A stretch of DNA of 64,000 nt, taken from contig OX465581.1 of NCBI GenBank assembly GCA_950022655.1, positions 30,847,300 to 30,911,299 on the forward strand, written 5' to 3'. Within the stretch, counting starts at the first letter, position 1; each line of letters begins with the position of its first letter. Shown here piece by piece: positions 11,601-26,600 of this stretch. The notes under the pieces were generated by a model. That model searched no databases. It was given only the letters and a program-made list of their open reading frames with translations, and was not told where the DNA came from. Both the position numbers and the translations under genes were made by a program. Origin of the DNA: Alentia gelatinosa. Lineage: Eukaryota > Annelida > Polychaeta > Phyllodocida > Polynoidae.

Positions 11601-14600
11601 TGTGAGGACGGGTGCTGTTGTCAGTGTATACCGCTAGGGGACGGGCTCATAGCTAATTTGAGGGTATAATCACGTGGTATCATACGTCATTCTTGACATT
11701 TATTTTTTCTCTTGCTAAATGTACTTAACACGATATTAGAACTTCATTCTCTGAAAATTTAATGTTCATTGATAGATTATTTCTGTAGTATGATGATTTT
11801 GTATATTTTGGAGAAATGATACCTTGAGGCATCATTCGGCATCATTCAGACTGTAGTTATAGTAAATTTTACATGTATTAAAACAAGACAGGTATGACAC
11901 ACAACTGTAGTATCGTCTTAAACGAGCAAGGATACTGTTTGACTTCAGGTCTCTGTGGATGATAAACTTTGCATGGAGATAACTGCAAGATAACGACAAA
12001 ACAAAGTTATTTTCAGTTTGACATGCACATTTCATGTTGTGTGAATGTAATGTGACCATAGAGTGAGTAGAAAACAATCGCTTCGGGCGAGACGGTTGGA
12101 CAAATACTTATATTTTATACGCGTTCCATCCATGTCTTGAAAATCACAATTTCAGCTTGGAATACGTTGAAATTCTGACAAAGACATTTAATGCTCATAC
12201 ATCACCTAATGCAAGAATAACTAACATAGCGATGGAGGAAGAAGACGTATTTAGGCTGAATTCAACTTTTCATCGAGCATTTCATTTCTTGATTTAGGTC
12301 CAAATTTGCCAACTTTACAGGCAGTGACACACACTGAGGACATCAGCTGCTGATAATACTTACTCCATTCCCTGTGCCGTTTGACGGGCTATGTCGATGA
12401 GAGGTATCATGTCGAACTTGCACTCGTTCACGTGTAGATGTTTGTAAAGACTAGAACCTTCGCACCACTGCGTGATGATGGAAAGCTGGGGTTTAGAAGT
12501 GCACCCCATGAACAGCAGAATGTTCACGTGTCGCGTTTTTCTGAAAGGAAGACAATGAAATTAGACTAGAGGAGTGCCGTGAATTACATAACTGAAAAGT
12601 ACCCTGCACCAATCTGTCTGGTGAAGAAAACACGTCAACGATTTCGACTGGGTTTTTTTCGTCATAAAGCCATTGACTATAGTAAAAATAAGGAGCAGAT
12701 ATTAAATATTCTTGTAAACAAAAATAACAAATTTCTGAAAATAGTAACGCTATATAATAACAAGGAGCAGATTTTCTGTCGTAGACAGAAAAGCGCGGCT
12801 ACCAGTTACATTGAGGCGATAGGATATGTTACCCTTTTCAGAATACTAATGTTATAGGAAAGACGGTTCAATGAGTGGTTGAGCTCTCACTGAAGAGGTG
12901 GTTTAATGAGCTGTTAAAGAGATGGTTTAATGAGTTGTTAATTAAGATGTTATAGATCGAGTATCTTATCGAGTTGTTGAAGAGATGACTTAATGTGTTG
13001 TAGTTAAAGGGACTGTTTAATGGGTAGGCAAGTTGATGGGTAGGTAAGTTGACGTGTAGGCAGGTTGATGGCTAAGGCAGACCAATGTGTAGGTAAGTTG
13101 ATAGGTAGGCAGGTTGATCGGTAAGCAGGTTAATGGGTAGGTAGATTGGTATGTAGGTAAGTTGATCGGTAGGCAGATTGATGAGTAGGCAGGTTCAAGG
13201 GCAGGCATGCTGATTGGTAAGCAGGTTCATGGGCAGGCAGGTTGGTTGACAAGCAGGTTGACAGGTAGACAGGTTAGGTTAATGTGTAAGCAGGTTGATG
13301 GGTAGGAAGGTTTATTATTAGGAAGGTTCATGGTTAGGGAGGTTGATGGGTAGGCAGGTTGATGGGTAGTCGGAAAACAACCTCCTTTTCCATGTTGTGT
13401 CATAACCTTTTTCCAGGTATGAAAATAAAAATGGCCACCACATGTTCGTTATTAGCAAAACCTCCGCAAATGCAGCTTTCCAGATGGATTAGTTGTTCTG
13501 TGGTACTGCAGTGGCCCCTGGATTAATTGTGTAATCGACAGCCACACATGCCGTCGAAGGATTACATAATAGCAGATGTACCCGCTCAAATAGGGAAAGT
13601 GTCTTTCAAAGTACACTCAGCCTGCCGAGACCAGAAAGTGGTGGGGAGAGGGAGGGGGGGGGGGGGAGGGAAGGGGCACTGCCTCTATCGCGATCTCAGT
13701 ACCTGCTCTTATTGCGATCTCGGAGGCACATTACCTTGGTACTAGTTCTTTTTACTATTTCAACACATATGATGCCTGGAGGCATCACCATGCTGTTGGA
13801 GCATGATGCCTACAGGCATCATCGCACTAAAGACGCATGATGCATTTCTCCAATATTTATAAAATAGTTTTAACAAAGAAATGATAGACCAACATTTATG
13901 AAGTCTTCAAATAATGTAGATATGAGATCATATTTAGTATTTCTTTTCAAAACAAGTAAAAATTTAGGATCTATCCAATATCGTGAATACAAACTTGAAT
14001 CAAGAGTTTCAATGATCATCTACCCGTCCCGTAGTGGGAGAAACTGCCGCCAGCCCCCGTCCTTACAGGGGTAGCTCGGCCACAGGCACCCATCCTTAAA
14101 GAGTTATGAGCTGCTCATGAAAAGGTTAGTTGGTGAAAATATGGAAGAAAGATTTTGACATGACCCATTCCCCACCCTCCAACCAGAGACGATTTACAGG
14201 GTGAAAGGAGACCTTCCAAATACAGTTATCATGGGCAGATAAGTACTGTCATTGGGTTGGGTGAGCTTTCTTTTACCCTCTTGAAAATCGTGTGCTTTTC
14301 AATAGAATTAATTCACTTCCTATCAAGAGCGCCTTTTGATCTGGGCCATCTTTCTCACTGTCAAAAATATTTCTCTTGTTATGTCAGTCTCATGTGGCTC
14401 TATCCAAGTGCATTTCAGCAGCGGGAAAAGGCAGGAAGACACAGCTTGTATTTTGGTTGTAAAATAAGGGTTTTGTTTACCTTAGCACGGCTACCTCGTT
14501 CTTGAAAGCCTGTAATTGCGCTGGGGTAGGGTCTTTGACGTTGAGCCGTTTCACGGCTACTGGGCCGTGCCACTGACCACGGTACACCGTCCCGAAGGAC

Positions 14601-17600
14601 CCCGACCCGATTCGCGGACCCCGCAGAATCTCCTCGTTGGGAATTTCCCAATCCTCGTTGGAGTCCCTTCGTGATCGTGGTTGCTGTGTGGAGAAGTATA
14701 TTGTCAACATTTAAAAAATCTCTTTCGTATTTTCAAAATAAAATGTATACACGTAAGTGATATGGCTAACTGCTGATTATACACATGTACAAATATAGTG
14801 ACGTACAGGAAATCAATGCGTTGGGTTGTTTTTTTTGCGAGTGCTTTTGGTATTCATTTACTGGTGATAAGCAAACATTATTCATATGACTTAAAAGGTA
14901 AGCAATTTTATCATTTTCCTACAGTGCAGAGTTCCAAACATTGCTAAGGTGTGTGTGTGTGTGTGTTTGGGGGGGGGGGGCGCCATTACATGATACCTAA
15001 AGAAGAATTACTAGTGGTATCTTCTCAGTTCTTCATGAAATTCCCCTAAATACAATACAATTCCCTTCATAAACGATATTCATTTACCCTATATCAATGT
15101 TGCCTTGAGATAATAACAATCCTGAGCTTTAAAGAACGAAATCATCCTTCTAAATACATGTACACTGAATTTAGTCGTAGTCAGATATGTGTGAGGAAAC
15201 AACAGCACAAAGAAATCCACTGTTTTAATTCATTCAATATGTGTGTGGAGGGAAAACCGCTGAAGCACGTACCAGTTTCTTGTTGTCTGACTCCGCCGAG
15301 CGAGCCCGCGGTCTTTGCAGCTTGGCCGTGTTGGTCGGTGATGTGTGGGCACTGTGACTGTGTCCTTTAGTCGGACTGCCTCCGGGACTCTGGGTACTCT
15401 GTGTGGCCGGTGGTACGAGTGACCCCGTCAACGCATTTCCTTAAAAACCACAGCACACAGTCTCATCAGCTGCAGTCCTACCAGCGAGACTGAATAAGCC
15501 CCCTTGAATTTATTGAACGATCTATTTTTTTCTTTTATCAGAATTTTCAATAATGAAACTACCACAGCTTACTTTCGTGAAATATCTCGACATCATCTTT
15601 CATATAATGTTGTTCTTGGCATTTGAGCAATAAGTTATTCGTATGGATACAGAGAAGAGAAAATAGACGCATCAGAACTGAAATATCTCTGAACATTATC
15701 TACAGCACACTTAAGGATATCTAACTTAGGCACATGCAAAGACAACAGGAGTGCTTAGCTCAAATAACACCGCATCAGAAACCATCACCAAATCATTCGC
15801 TGTCATTTTCATATACTCGTGTCAAAATCATTACTTGGATCAATAGATCGTTTATTCTCCCCAATATTTGGAGGAAGCTATGTTTTTGACTTCCATGATT
15901 CGGAAGATTGGCATATTTTTCAATGTCCGTTGACACATAAGATATATTTAGAAACTGCTTCTTCGTCCAAGGTATTTAGGAAAGTATGTTGGTAATAATT
16001 ATTTGCCCTTCTTTATCCAATGCATATATTGATATGTTTACTGACAAATAAGTTAATCAATACCCGGTCACATGGCCGTTGTCTTGTTATATGAAACCAG
16101 ATTACAAATGACCTTTTCGCATGGATACGAAGGGAATGCGACACTAAAAATATTTTCCGATTAATGGTTCGCTACTATAAACTGGAAACATTATCCAGAT
16201 TCTAGCAAAAACGAAATCAAATTTTGAAAGACCCATCTCTGTTTTCTCTTCTTAATTCATGTACATGTATTAGATAACTAATATAGAATATCCAGAGGGT
16301 TATCCGAAGTCAAATTTCCTTTGTGTAAATAGTAACCCATCACCATTTGAAAGTTCAAACAGCCAACTGTCCAACACCACTGGAGAAGTGAGTGAAACTG
16401 TTAATGTTATGGAGGTACCTTTGAAGGCGTGAGACACTGTGGCATAGGGATTGAAGGCTTTTTGTTGACAGTGGCTCAGCATCTGTAACAGCGGCGCAGT
16501 GCTATCGCTAGCATGCCGGCCGGTGGTTGGGAAAATACTAAAACTGCGAGTCAAAGACAGATCTGCAAGACAACAACGCACGAAGCAGGTGAAGATTGGG
16601 GTCTGACACAACACAGTACGGAGCCATGGAAACCATGGACCAATGGTGGAGATCATCATCCCGACCTGTGGTGAAAACCCACATCGGCTCCAAATGTGTG
16701 TGTTTGTGTGTGTGGGGGCACTTAAGCACCATGCCACCTTTTATTGTCAATGGTTTGCATAACTATTTCTGAACATAAAAAGAACGATACCCTTATTTTG
16801 GTGACCCTCCCTGATCATGAAATTAAGTTTGTGAACGTAATCAAACCATTAACAACATTCGGTGGATCAAAACTCAAGCTTGATAATGTAAAAGGTTTCA
16901 TGCAACCACTATAAAATATAGAATGCTGGCAACATGCTCATAATTCCATTTAGGCACGAAAACAAACCCAAAACAAGGACAATGAGGCATTATATTACCG
17001 GTTAATACAGTAATATCAAGAAATAAACAACATTTTCACTACACTTACAAACAATGAATTGACTAAAATAGACAATAGTGAATCTATATATAAATAAGTC
17101 AGAATAAGCATTCTACACACAACAACAAATCCAAAGTAAAAACTAAGTTTAGATAGAAAATAGAAATTTCCTGAATACAGACAAAATTAGGAGTAGTACC
17201 TGCACCACCAGATCCTTGAGCTTGAAAGTTCCTTGCAAATTCCTGAAAAGAGTCGATAAACACCGTTATCAATAAAGCTACGAACATTTCGTGACCTGTT
17301 CTACCTATCTTTTTAGATACACAGATATCGTCTTAAGACAAACCAGTTAAAATAAATGGTACAATAAATCTTTGTCGTAATCTTAACTATAAAACACATA
17401 GAATTCGGTATATGAACATGGGAAAGTCCAGCGAACTTTTTCTGGCAGATAAATCGCACTAGAATGCCAACTTAGGGTGCTTAAACCGAACTTTAGGTTC
17501 CTTAAGTGCTTCGAACATTATTCACATGCCGAATACTAATCCCATCACATCTCTTAAAATCTCAAAAAGAAGACATGCATATGGCCCTTTTAATGAACAA

Positions 17601-20600
17601 ACGCTGTTCGCAGCACGACTATAAATTGATTGCAGTTAAGCACATTCACGTCAAGAAAAGCAGCACGCCAGGAAACCGTACATTACGTTTAATTTAGGAC
17701 CACGTATTTCATATGTATCTAAAAGTTGTTCTTTGCACAGTGCCTTTTAACAAGAGGCATAATCTCTTCCACAAAATAGTTCCCTTCCGCGGTAAGCATA
17801 AAATAATATGTAATTCCTATCATAAACAGACAATGTACTTGATACATAATTTGCATATTCATTACATGAAAATCCTCCAGGAAATGTGTTAAATAGAGAC
17901 ATTTATTGCTAGTAATTTATATTCAATTCGCCTTGACCAAGTGCATATAAATATATCATAATTATATATCAAAATATTGCTTATCTAAAATTAAGGGTAA
18001 ATACTATGGAAAATCATAAGAACGTAATTAATGCCGCCCGAATCACGTACGTACCAACGTAACAAAATAATTAAGGCATAAAATGGATTATAATAGTAAA
18101 TACACATGCACTGATTCACATAAAGATAACAAGGAAACACAAATTGCTAACACTAAAACCAAAAGCAATCCCTTTCGGGCTTATATGGTATCTTCCTAAA
18201 AGTGATACATGAATTTTGATTAGGAGAACTGCCTTGAATTTGTCAAAATTCTAATTGTTTGAATGGGACGTTTGCTTTACTACAACAAGCATGCAAAAGG
18301 GCACAAGTAACGTAACTTAATGACTGAATTCATGCTTTCTTGAGATTGCAGAAAAGGGTTTGTTGATCATTTACTATATTTACTTTTTAATCAGCTCGAA
18401 AGATCATTTCTATTTTTTATCAATGCAGGATCCTAGTCATTCCCAAAAATAAAGAGTTCACAGGATCGCGAATAATCTACCCTGTGAAAAATACCTAAAA
18501 GCAAACTGAAGTGAACCACAAGAAACATATATATGTATATATATACATACATATATATATACATGTATATATATTTTTTTTTTACAAATATCACAAATTA
18601 TTTTTAAAAAAACACAATAGCATGAAATGAAATCTACTGAGAAACGAAAATAGTCGATGCTTGTGAAAAAACAGCTACAATGCAAATTCATCTCTTGCAC
18701 AAGATCACTGCTCTTACTCAGACAATTATCACTTAGTCCACAAGGCCAAGTCATCACGATCCAAGAACATATCCAGGAGTATACATACACTGTATGAACA
18801 CTTACCATGCTATGACGCCACACCAATCTGGTCACGTGATTACCCATCATCACGTGACCTTAATTAGCAACTCCTCATCCTCTAAGTCTGCTCACCAAAT
18901 ATCCAACATCCTACGGTTAAGAGATTTCAGAAAGATTCAGGAGACGGCAAAAATAACAGGAGCAGCTCGTGCTGGGAGCGTGGATGGGTAGAGGGCGCTG
19001 GGATCTGGAGGGTGGGGTGGTGGTGGGGGTGGCTCTTTGGGAGGGCGTTAATCACCAATATGAGGTCACCGGGCGTTCGTTACGCCACCTGGTGAGTCAG
19101 GGGGAATCACAACCAGCGACCCAAACGAGACAAAAGAAGACTGTACACCAGAGGCTAGCTCCTAAATCAGGCCTCGACCGTGTGAGAGTCTGCATAAGCA
19201 CGACCTTTAGGGAACAGGCCACAAGTCAGACACCTAAGTCGATGGGCAGCAGCGCAAGACGCTCGCAGGAGGGCTGAGTCTTTTGTGAAAACGCTGTTTT
19301 AATACAGAGGAAATACGCGTGCTACGCCCAAGCATTAGTCAGACAGGGAATTTATAGTCTAGTGTCACTGTGATTCTCAATTGTTTCCTAGTTTTGAGGT
19401 TTGATACTGGTTTGTATTTCCGGACAAAAGATATGGCAAAAATAAAATGGCTATAGAAAAGTCGACCGTACACTAAGAATAGAACTCAGAAACAAGACCC
19501 CTAGAGTTAGAAGCGAATTAAACGGAAACTAGGATACCCGCAACACAGTTCTACTGAATTAATCCATCCTAGAGAAAGAGCTACGTCTCATAGATCTGTG
19601 ATACCGAGAGTTACTCTACTACAACCACTACGTCTTATTTCGGAAACAGGGTATATAACTAGCCACTACAGCTAAAATGATTACCTTAACCTACCCTAAT
19701 AGAGAAGATGAGGTTATGTGTTTGGGATCGTCCATAATAGGTGGTGTAATTAAACTAGCGACTATTTTGATGTTAGTTATTCTTATGGTATATCTGGCAG
19801 TATTACATCTAGCATATCTAAGCCACACCGTAATTATTAGGCAGGAGCTTGTTACTATGTTATGGTTTAGCAAAGGATATTCACCAGCAGCTAGTTATGC
19901 TAATATTCTATTATTTGAATTTTTCCGTTACTGGACAGTTAGACAGATGTACCCACACTCTTCACATTCTTTCCATTTCAACGAATGAATCACGTATGCT
20001 CATTTTACCACTAGTCACACACTACTGCACATTGACTCAGATTCGCACACTTATCCCTGAAGAAAAGAAGATGGTGCCTGTCATTGTAAGGATCTGTACT
20101 ATAAGGTATGGAAAAACCAAGTGCGTTGTGCTGATAATATTAACTCGCGAACAAGCAAATTGCAGGCATTTGACGCACGAGCAGATCTCTCCAAGATCTG
20201 TCGAGCGTCCGTCCATGGCAGTGGAGAACAGCAAGGCACGGCAAAACATGGAATTGGCAAGGAATGTACTGTGTAAGCAACCAAAAGAGGCGCCTGTATA
20301 GTGTATGCAGGACGCTAGGTGTCAGTGTGAAAGTGCCTCTAGTCCACAGCGGAGAACACTGTGTGAGAGTCCTGATAGGGGTCAGAGGAACCAGTCAGTG
20401 GTAGTGATGGCTTCGGCATTCACTCAACCGTTACCAAGGTTTCCCCTCGTAAGATAGCAAAAGTTCACACACAAGGTAAAAAAGGTTTACTTGTATCAAA
20501 TCAATCATGTCAATGAATTTGACTGTGTGTATATATATATATATCAAGAATCAAGTCAATTAATTAAAGGTTATCTCGTGAAAAAAATATATTTGTATAA

Positions 20601-23600
20601 ATCACTGGGCCAACAAAATCTCTATCCACTACAGAACCACCGTACACCAACCAGGCCGATTCCAACCCAACATACCTCAAATGGTGCGTCAAGATTGAGA
20701 ATACTATGGGAATTAGGCGCAGAAGTAGAATGGACGTCCCCCGATGCCCACGGATGGGCCGGGGTACCACTGCTCGCCCAGCCCGAACGTGCGATGGCGC
20801 GAGGACTCGACGGGGTCAAGACTTGTCGGTGAGCAAGCTGATGCTGATGTTGGAGATATGGTGAGAAGGCAGAGGAGTGGTGGCAAATTTCGCGACTGAA
20901 ACACAACAGACAAGAGGGGTTACAGCAAGGAGGACGAGCCGGGCCGTCGCCGGGGCGACGCTCTGGTTGCTATACCAACGTACCTCGAGGGCGGCGTGCT
21001 CGTTGCCGTGCACCATGTTGATGCAGACGTTGGGCGCCGACGTCGACCGCTCGCGGTGCGGGATCGACGGGTCATGGCGCCCGGGGATGGCCCGCGGTAA
21101 GGACCCGGGCAACATGTTTCGGTGAGAGGCGGGAGGGAGGAGGGAGGCAGGCAGGTTGGAATTGGTCTCCTGGCCTGCTAACAAGCTGCAATGAGTAAGA
21201 GAGAGAGCGCGACCGTTTATCTCGTGGTGACTGTGACGACGGAAGCTGGAAGAACCCTCTCTCTGACCGTCTGGCACGGCAAACCCTGGTGCCTGGATCT
21301 TTCTACTGTTGGGCTGGCCACACGACTGACCTATTTAGGTAAATCTCGGTGACATAGCGAAATTATGAATTTATGGAATGTGTTGGATTATTCGGCTTTA
21401 ACATGAAGCTTTCCTCTCAGATGAACTCTAGCTCCGCCACGTGATTTGATGACGTGGGTATGTTCATGTCAGAAATCAGTTTCAGTAGTATGTCATTTTA
21501 TTCATACTGATATTATACTCTATGGTGTTTGATCAACATCTATTGGAGTACGCCTCGTCAAACCCGTTACTTTCCAATAGTAAATTTAGTGTTGGTAAAT
21601 TGTCAATTTAAATTGAATTCTTTATTCAACAAAAAAATGTTGGTGCTACCGGGAACAATTTTTTCAATTCATGTATACTTTTGGAGATGTATTAGGCCTT
21701 AGCAGTTACTTCCTTAACGCAAATGTCAGTCAATGAACGAGTAGATACACATGGTAAAGCTGATCTCCCCTTAATGTTAAAATGGAAAACAGTGTATGAA
21801 TTAGTAAGCCGATGTCAATATTAGAGAAAACGGAAATGTCCAATACAAAAGTCTAATCAAATGGAATATCAATCTACCTTACCACGTTGCTAGAAAGCCT
21901 ACGAATCAATATAATGGTTATCTTGCCAGTTATCGAAATACATCAATTGTATGGAAAGGTGTGAAAATATTTGAATACTGCTACACATATACATTAATAA
22001 GTTATCAGTTATTGTGGACAATATGAAATGTGTAATAACGTTATATTCTAATCATCATTATAATGTAAGGTACAGCTAGAAATATATGAAAAATATCTAT
22101 TTAAAAATAAATACATATTAGTTGATTTTTAAAACCCAAAGGAATTGATAACATGATATTAGGACAAGACTCTGTAGACGGAGTTGCTTTTACTTGCAGA
22201 TGCGATGTTATGAACTAAAAAAAAACATAGGAAATATAATAGAGAAAGGTCAGTGCAAGAAGCATTTAGAGAAGCAAATGTGAAGAATGTGAACGTACCG
22301 CTTGATTTGTTCTGTTATGTTTGGGTCGTTCTCGTAGTCATCGCCGCCCTGCTGACAGCGTGCGGGCACTTTCTCGGCGCACCTCTGGTGGAAGCGGTAT
22401 CCGCATGTTTGACATCGGAATCCTTGAAACAGCAGCTTCCTACAGCTATCACAGAAGGCTATAGAGAAAAACGTTTTGCGTGCCTGCAAGGAACAAAGAC
22501 AATCATAAGTGGTTATGTCACTGATAGAAATATTTCAGTCCCAGGAGAAAATGAAAGACGACATTCAGTGATCCAGTATATGGTAGCCAGAACTCCAAAA
22601 CATGTATCCCAGTAGAGTTTTAGAACTCAGATTCAGATGTGTTAACCAATGAACATGAGCTATATATCTTACATAATTGTCTAGTGACAACAGTGTTGAT
22701 TTAAAGATATTTGCCATGAAAGTGTAATCTGTAGAAAGCTCGCCACCATGAGAATAAATGTATGACATCAATGCATGGTGATGTCAATAGGCCTATAGAA
22801 AAGTGGCTGAACTAGCCCTGAACAGATCTTGTAGCAAGGTTTTTGGAGAACCGTAAACCTAAACTCTGTGAACGAGACCTTTATCTTTACTATCTTGGTA
22901 TCAATCCTATATACTGTACTTTATACCATTGAGAAATTCCACAACCGAACACATAGCAATGAAAGGGTTAATAGGAATTAATCACACATATATTTTCACT
23001 ATGCAGTAAATGAATGCAAATACATTTGAAAGGTATGTTTTCTAGTTCATTGGGGGATGTAAACACCTCCCTTATAATGTGTTTGATGATGGGTAGAACA
23101 GCAATACTCATATTCCATGTGTGCTCCACCTATGTGTGGCAAAATTCACTATAACAATGGAATACCAACAAAGCTGTATCACCACTTATAAACAAAATAA
23201 TTTCCTTCCCGGGACTAAATAATGACATATAATGGGATCGCAAAAAGCAAATCCAGTCATCCTCAAATGATAACTTTCCAAGTCCAGAAAAGCCCCCGAA
23301 TGATATTGGTTGTATATGTGAAGTCTTTTTTTCCTAGAAACGTCAAACTGGTGAATAAGGCTGGTCTAAAATATGGTCATGACGATGATGTTGTAGTGTT
23401 TAACTCCGAATCTATCACTGGGTCTCATTAACAATCCATTCAACAGATCCGGTCAAACATCAGATTAGATCACTATATTTTTTTCCAATAAAATATGAAT
23501 ATACAATATCGCAAAATCATTCTTAATTGGCACCATAGGTTTCATCACAATTTTCATATAGTATCCTTTTCACTCTTTTTCAGTGGGACAAATGTAGCGG

Positions 23601-26600
23601 AATTCTCTACAAATCAATCGTTTTATCAACATTGAGGGAACTATTTTTTATTTAAAAAGTGTGTAACAGCAAAGTAACGCATCGTCACTCAGCAGTTCTA
23701 TGAAAGAAAATGGTTAAGTTCGTTTTGATTGATCAAAAATCTATGAACTGACAATATAGTTTATATTAAACTATGTCTTTTGCATTTAGTCCAATTGCAT
23801 AATTCTAGAAAAACCAAACCATATACAGGTGTTAAGGCTATATGTTAGATTTGATTAAATTAAAGGAATCAAATGGTATTAATCATATACCCTTATGGCT
23901 AAGGTTTGTAATTAGCAGTGCTAGAGGTATACATGCTTAAATATCAAATGACCATGTATGGTATCATAAGTATAATGCTGTTAGACATTAGTAATTATTA
24001 TTGTGTTAGAGAGGGTAAATTTAGTCAAGTTACACTACCATTATGACGTTTGGTACCGACAAAAGCCCATTGTTCATCCACACACAGTAACTTCAACAAT
24101 AAGCCGAAAAAACGAGCTTGGTGGAGTGTTTGTCTGAATGCATGTCATGGTCAACGCTCTATAGTTCAGGTTTATGGAACTGTCCGCTTAATTCTCAGAA
24201 ACTGTTAATCTGTCATCGCCACATAGAATATCCATGTTTTAGTAAACCTGCCTACATCGATCCTTATAGCCACGTAAATGTGAGTTTTTTCTCATTAACA
24301 ATTCTTGAAAATGAATTCCTCTTCTCCCTAATCAAGTATGCTGTTGTTACATCAAACGCTGACTAGTAAACGGATCCATCAGTAGCCTGTCTCTGATATC
24401 ATCAAACTCAAAAATATACTGCAAATTCATGTTAAGTACAGATCACACTAGACATTCATTGATTGATTGCCTAAGTTCGATTTTTAATTTCTCAAGATGA
24501 AAAAAGTAATGTTTAAGCCTGTAATTACTTGTAGATTTAAAGTTTACGGTTTGTCAGAATGATACTTTATCAAATTACTCCAAATCAGTGTTCATTTTAT
24601 AATATTTTGTTCGATCCCGCAGAGATAACATATTTAGTGAATAAGTACTTTATATAACATTACTCTCGTTACATTTAAAAAGAATACTTTCTTCAGATAT
24701 TATGTATAGGCATAAAACACTATGAAAATGTCACCACTATAATGTCATATAAGTCTTTCACAAACAAACTGTAAAAAAATCCAACAATTATTATTTCATC
24801 TGAAGCCAGTCCATTAAATAAAGCTAACGGTTGTGAGACTAATGGTCGTCTTTTGACAGGCACTCAGACAACGGACCCTCTTTAGAATTCGTCAACTTGT
24901 GCAAATAAGTAATTTGTACTTACTCGACTCCATCCTAAGATAAACCTGTGAGGTGAACTTTTCAGTGCGTGCGATGTTAGTGGAAGAAGATTAGTGCCTA
25001 GCCTTGCGAGTTAGTGGCCACACATACCTGATATCTATCTTTCCTATAGATCCGTTCAAAAAAACGATGGCGTGTATGGTTTATCAAAATATTTTAGTAG
25101 TTTTCAGTTTTCTTCTTTATTAAATTTATTACTAGTTTGATTTTTGTACAATACCGACCACCAAAACATATGATGTGCTGGTTAGGAAACCACTGAACCT
25201 CCCATAATGTGATGGTAACACTAAAGGAACTAACCACGCAGTAAAAGTACGCCTGATGCTGTGGTTGACAATGAAAATTCTGATACTATACTAAGAATCT
25301 ACTAGCAAGAAACAGGGCTAGTAAAGTGTTAGCTATTGTCTAGCCTCATTAACACACAATATCTTATCTGTGTGGCCTACAAACTCACAAGCAGCATGGT
25401 GGAAGTCGGGCCTGAGGGTCTAGCGAATGTTCAGTAGGTGAGGGTTGCGAAAACAAAAACAGAGGTACTTACAAAATTGTGTGATGCACTTACAAAGTTG
25501 TGTGATATAGAAGTGAGGGGAATATGCTCTTTCTGCTCGACGGAGATCTCTAGGCCAGCTAGGTGCGCGATGTCTGTGTCCCAGGAGACGGGCGTGCGCG
25601 GGTTGATCCGGAACACGGCGCAGTTTTCGGCTATCAGCTCGCGTAGCTTCATGGCTTTGGCCAGCGCCTCCTTCAGCGTTACACCAGGTCGTACTGGAAC
25701 CTGGAAAACACACAATGTATACCGTCATTAACATACTATAAACTGAGAGTCAAAGACGTGGCTTCTGTAGTGCCTTATGCTACCACAAGTGATCTCCTAT
25801 GAAAAGTTGTTTGTTCTTAGTGGAGGAAGCGTCTTTACTGAAAGAAATTTGAACAAAACATACGATAAAATGCCGGACGTAGCTAGTGGTGTGGCTTGTT
25901 CACACTATGCAACAACAAAAACTAACCTTTTATAAAACATGTCGTATTGTTGTTCGCACTGGTTAAAGAACATGAGAGCAGAGAAATTCAGAGCTAGGTT
26001 GGGTGTGCGTGTTTAGAGTCGCCACCCCTACTTCCCACTCCAGCTTATAGATTGAGAATAGTCTTCTGACCTTAACACAGTTTCATGACACTGGAATGTA
26101 CATGTGCCTTCATCGGCTTGATCGCCGAAGTGCATAAAAGCTCTGTAAGATACTTGAAACATAATTTTGCAGATGAAGATTCCATAAATCGATAGAATGT
26201 ATTGTGTTCAAGTGATAAAAATTCTGTTCGTCGGAACACGTTTTTTTCCGATATTTCCTTTTCGATTGATAATCAAGACTTTTATTGAAGTTACTGTACT
26301 TGCTTCCACATAGTCATTTACTGCTTCTAATTGGAAAATATAAAATAATTTGATAGAAAACTATTTATTTCATTGGAGTGCTACATGAACAGCTAATTGG
26401 CAACGCATGATGTTAAGCTTTAAACTGCGATAGGACAAAGCCCTTCGGGTCCATGACTAAGCAGCACATTCTACTCGATTTCCGTAATCAATGAGTCAAG
26501 GGGAATGCTCGATAGAAAATGGGATTCTTTTCCGATGGGAAAAATGACGCATACTATTCTTCATAGATGGATCATACGACCAACTGACAAACCAAATCAT

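Noticed and set aside
13017..13208. Repeats at 13.0-13.4 kb as a CRISPR array or a Pro/Thr-rich gene
   Set aside because: Units are degenerate and directly adjacent without unique spacers, so this is a minisatellite. The open frame is a by-product.
16300..16737. The 145-codon minus frame as a separate protein
   Set aside because: It is Raf exon 8 with read-through into both introns.
18790..18860. Possible extra Raf exon ending in AGCATG|GTAAGT
   Set aside because: No acceptor gives the required phase 0 without a stop, and exons 6 and 7 already join in frame.
18955..19030. Minus-strand exon candidate after CCACCCTCCAG
   Set aside because: It opens in phase 0 but has no donor before a stop and no similarity to the Raf linker.
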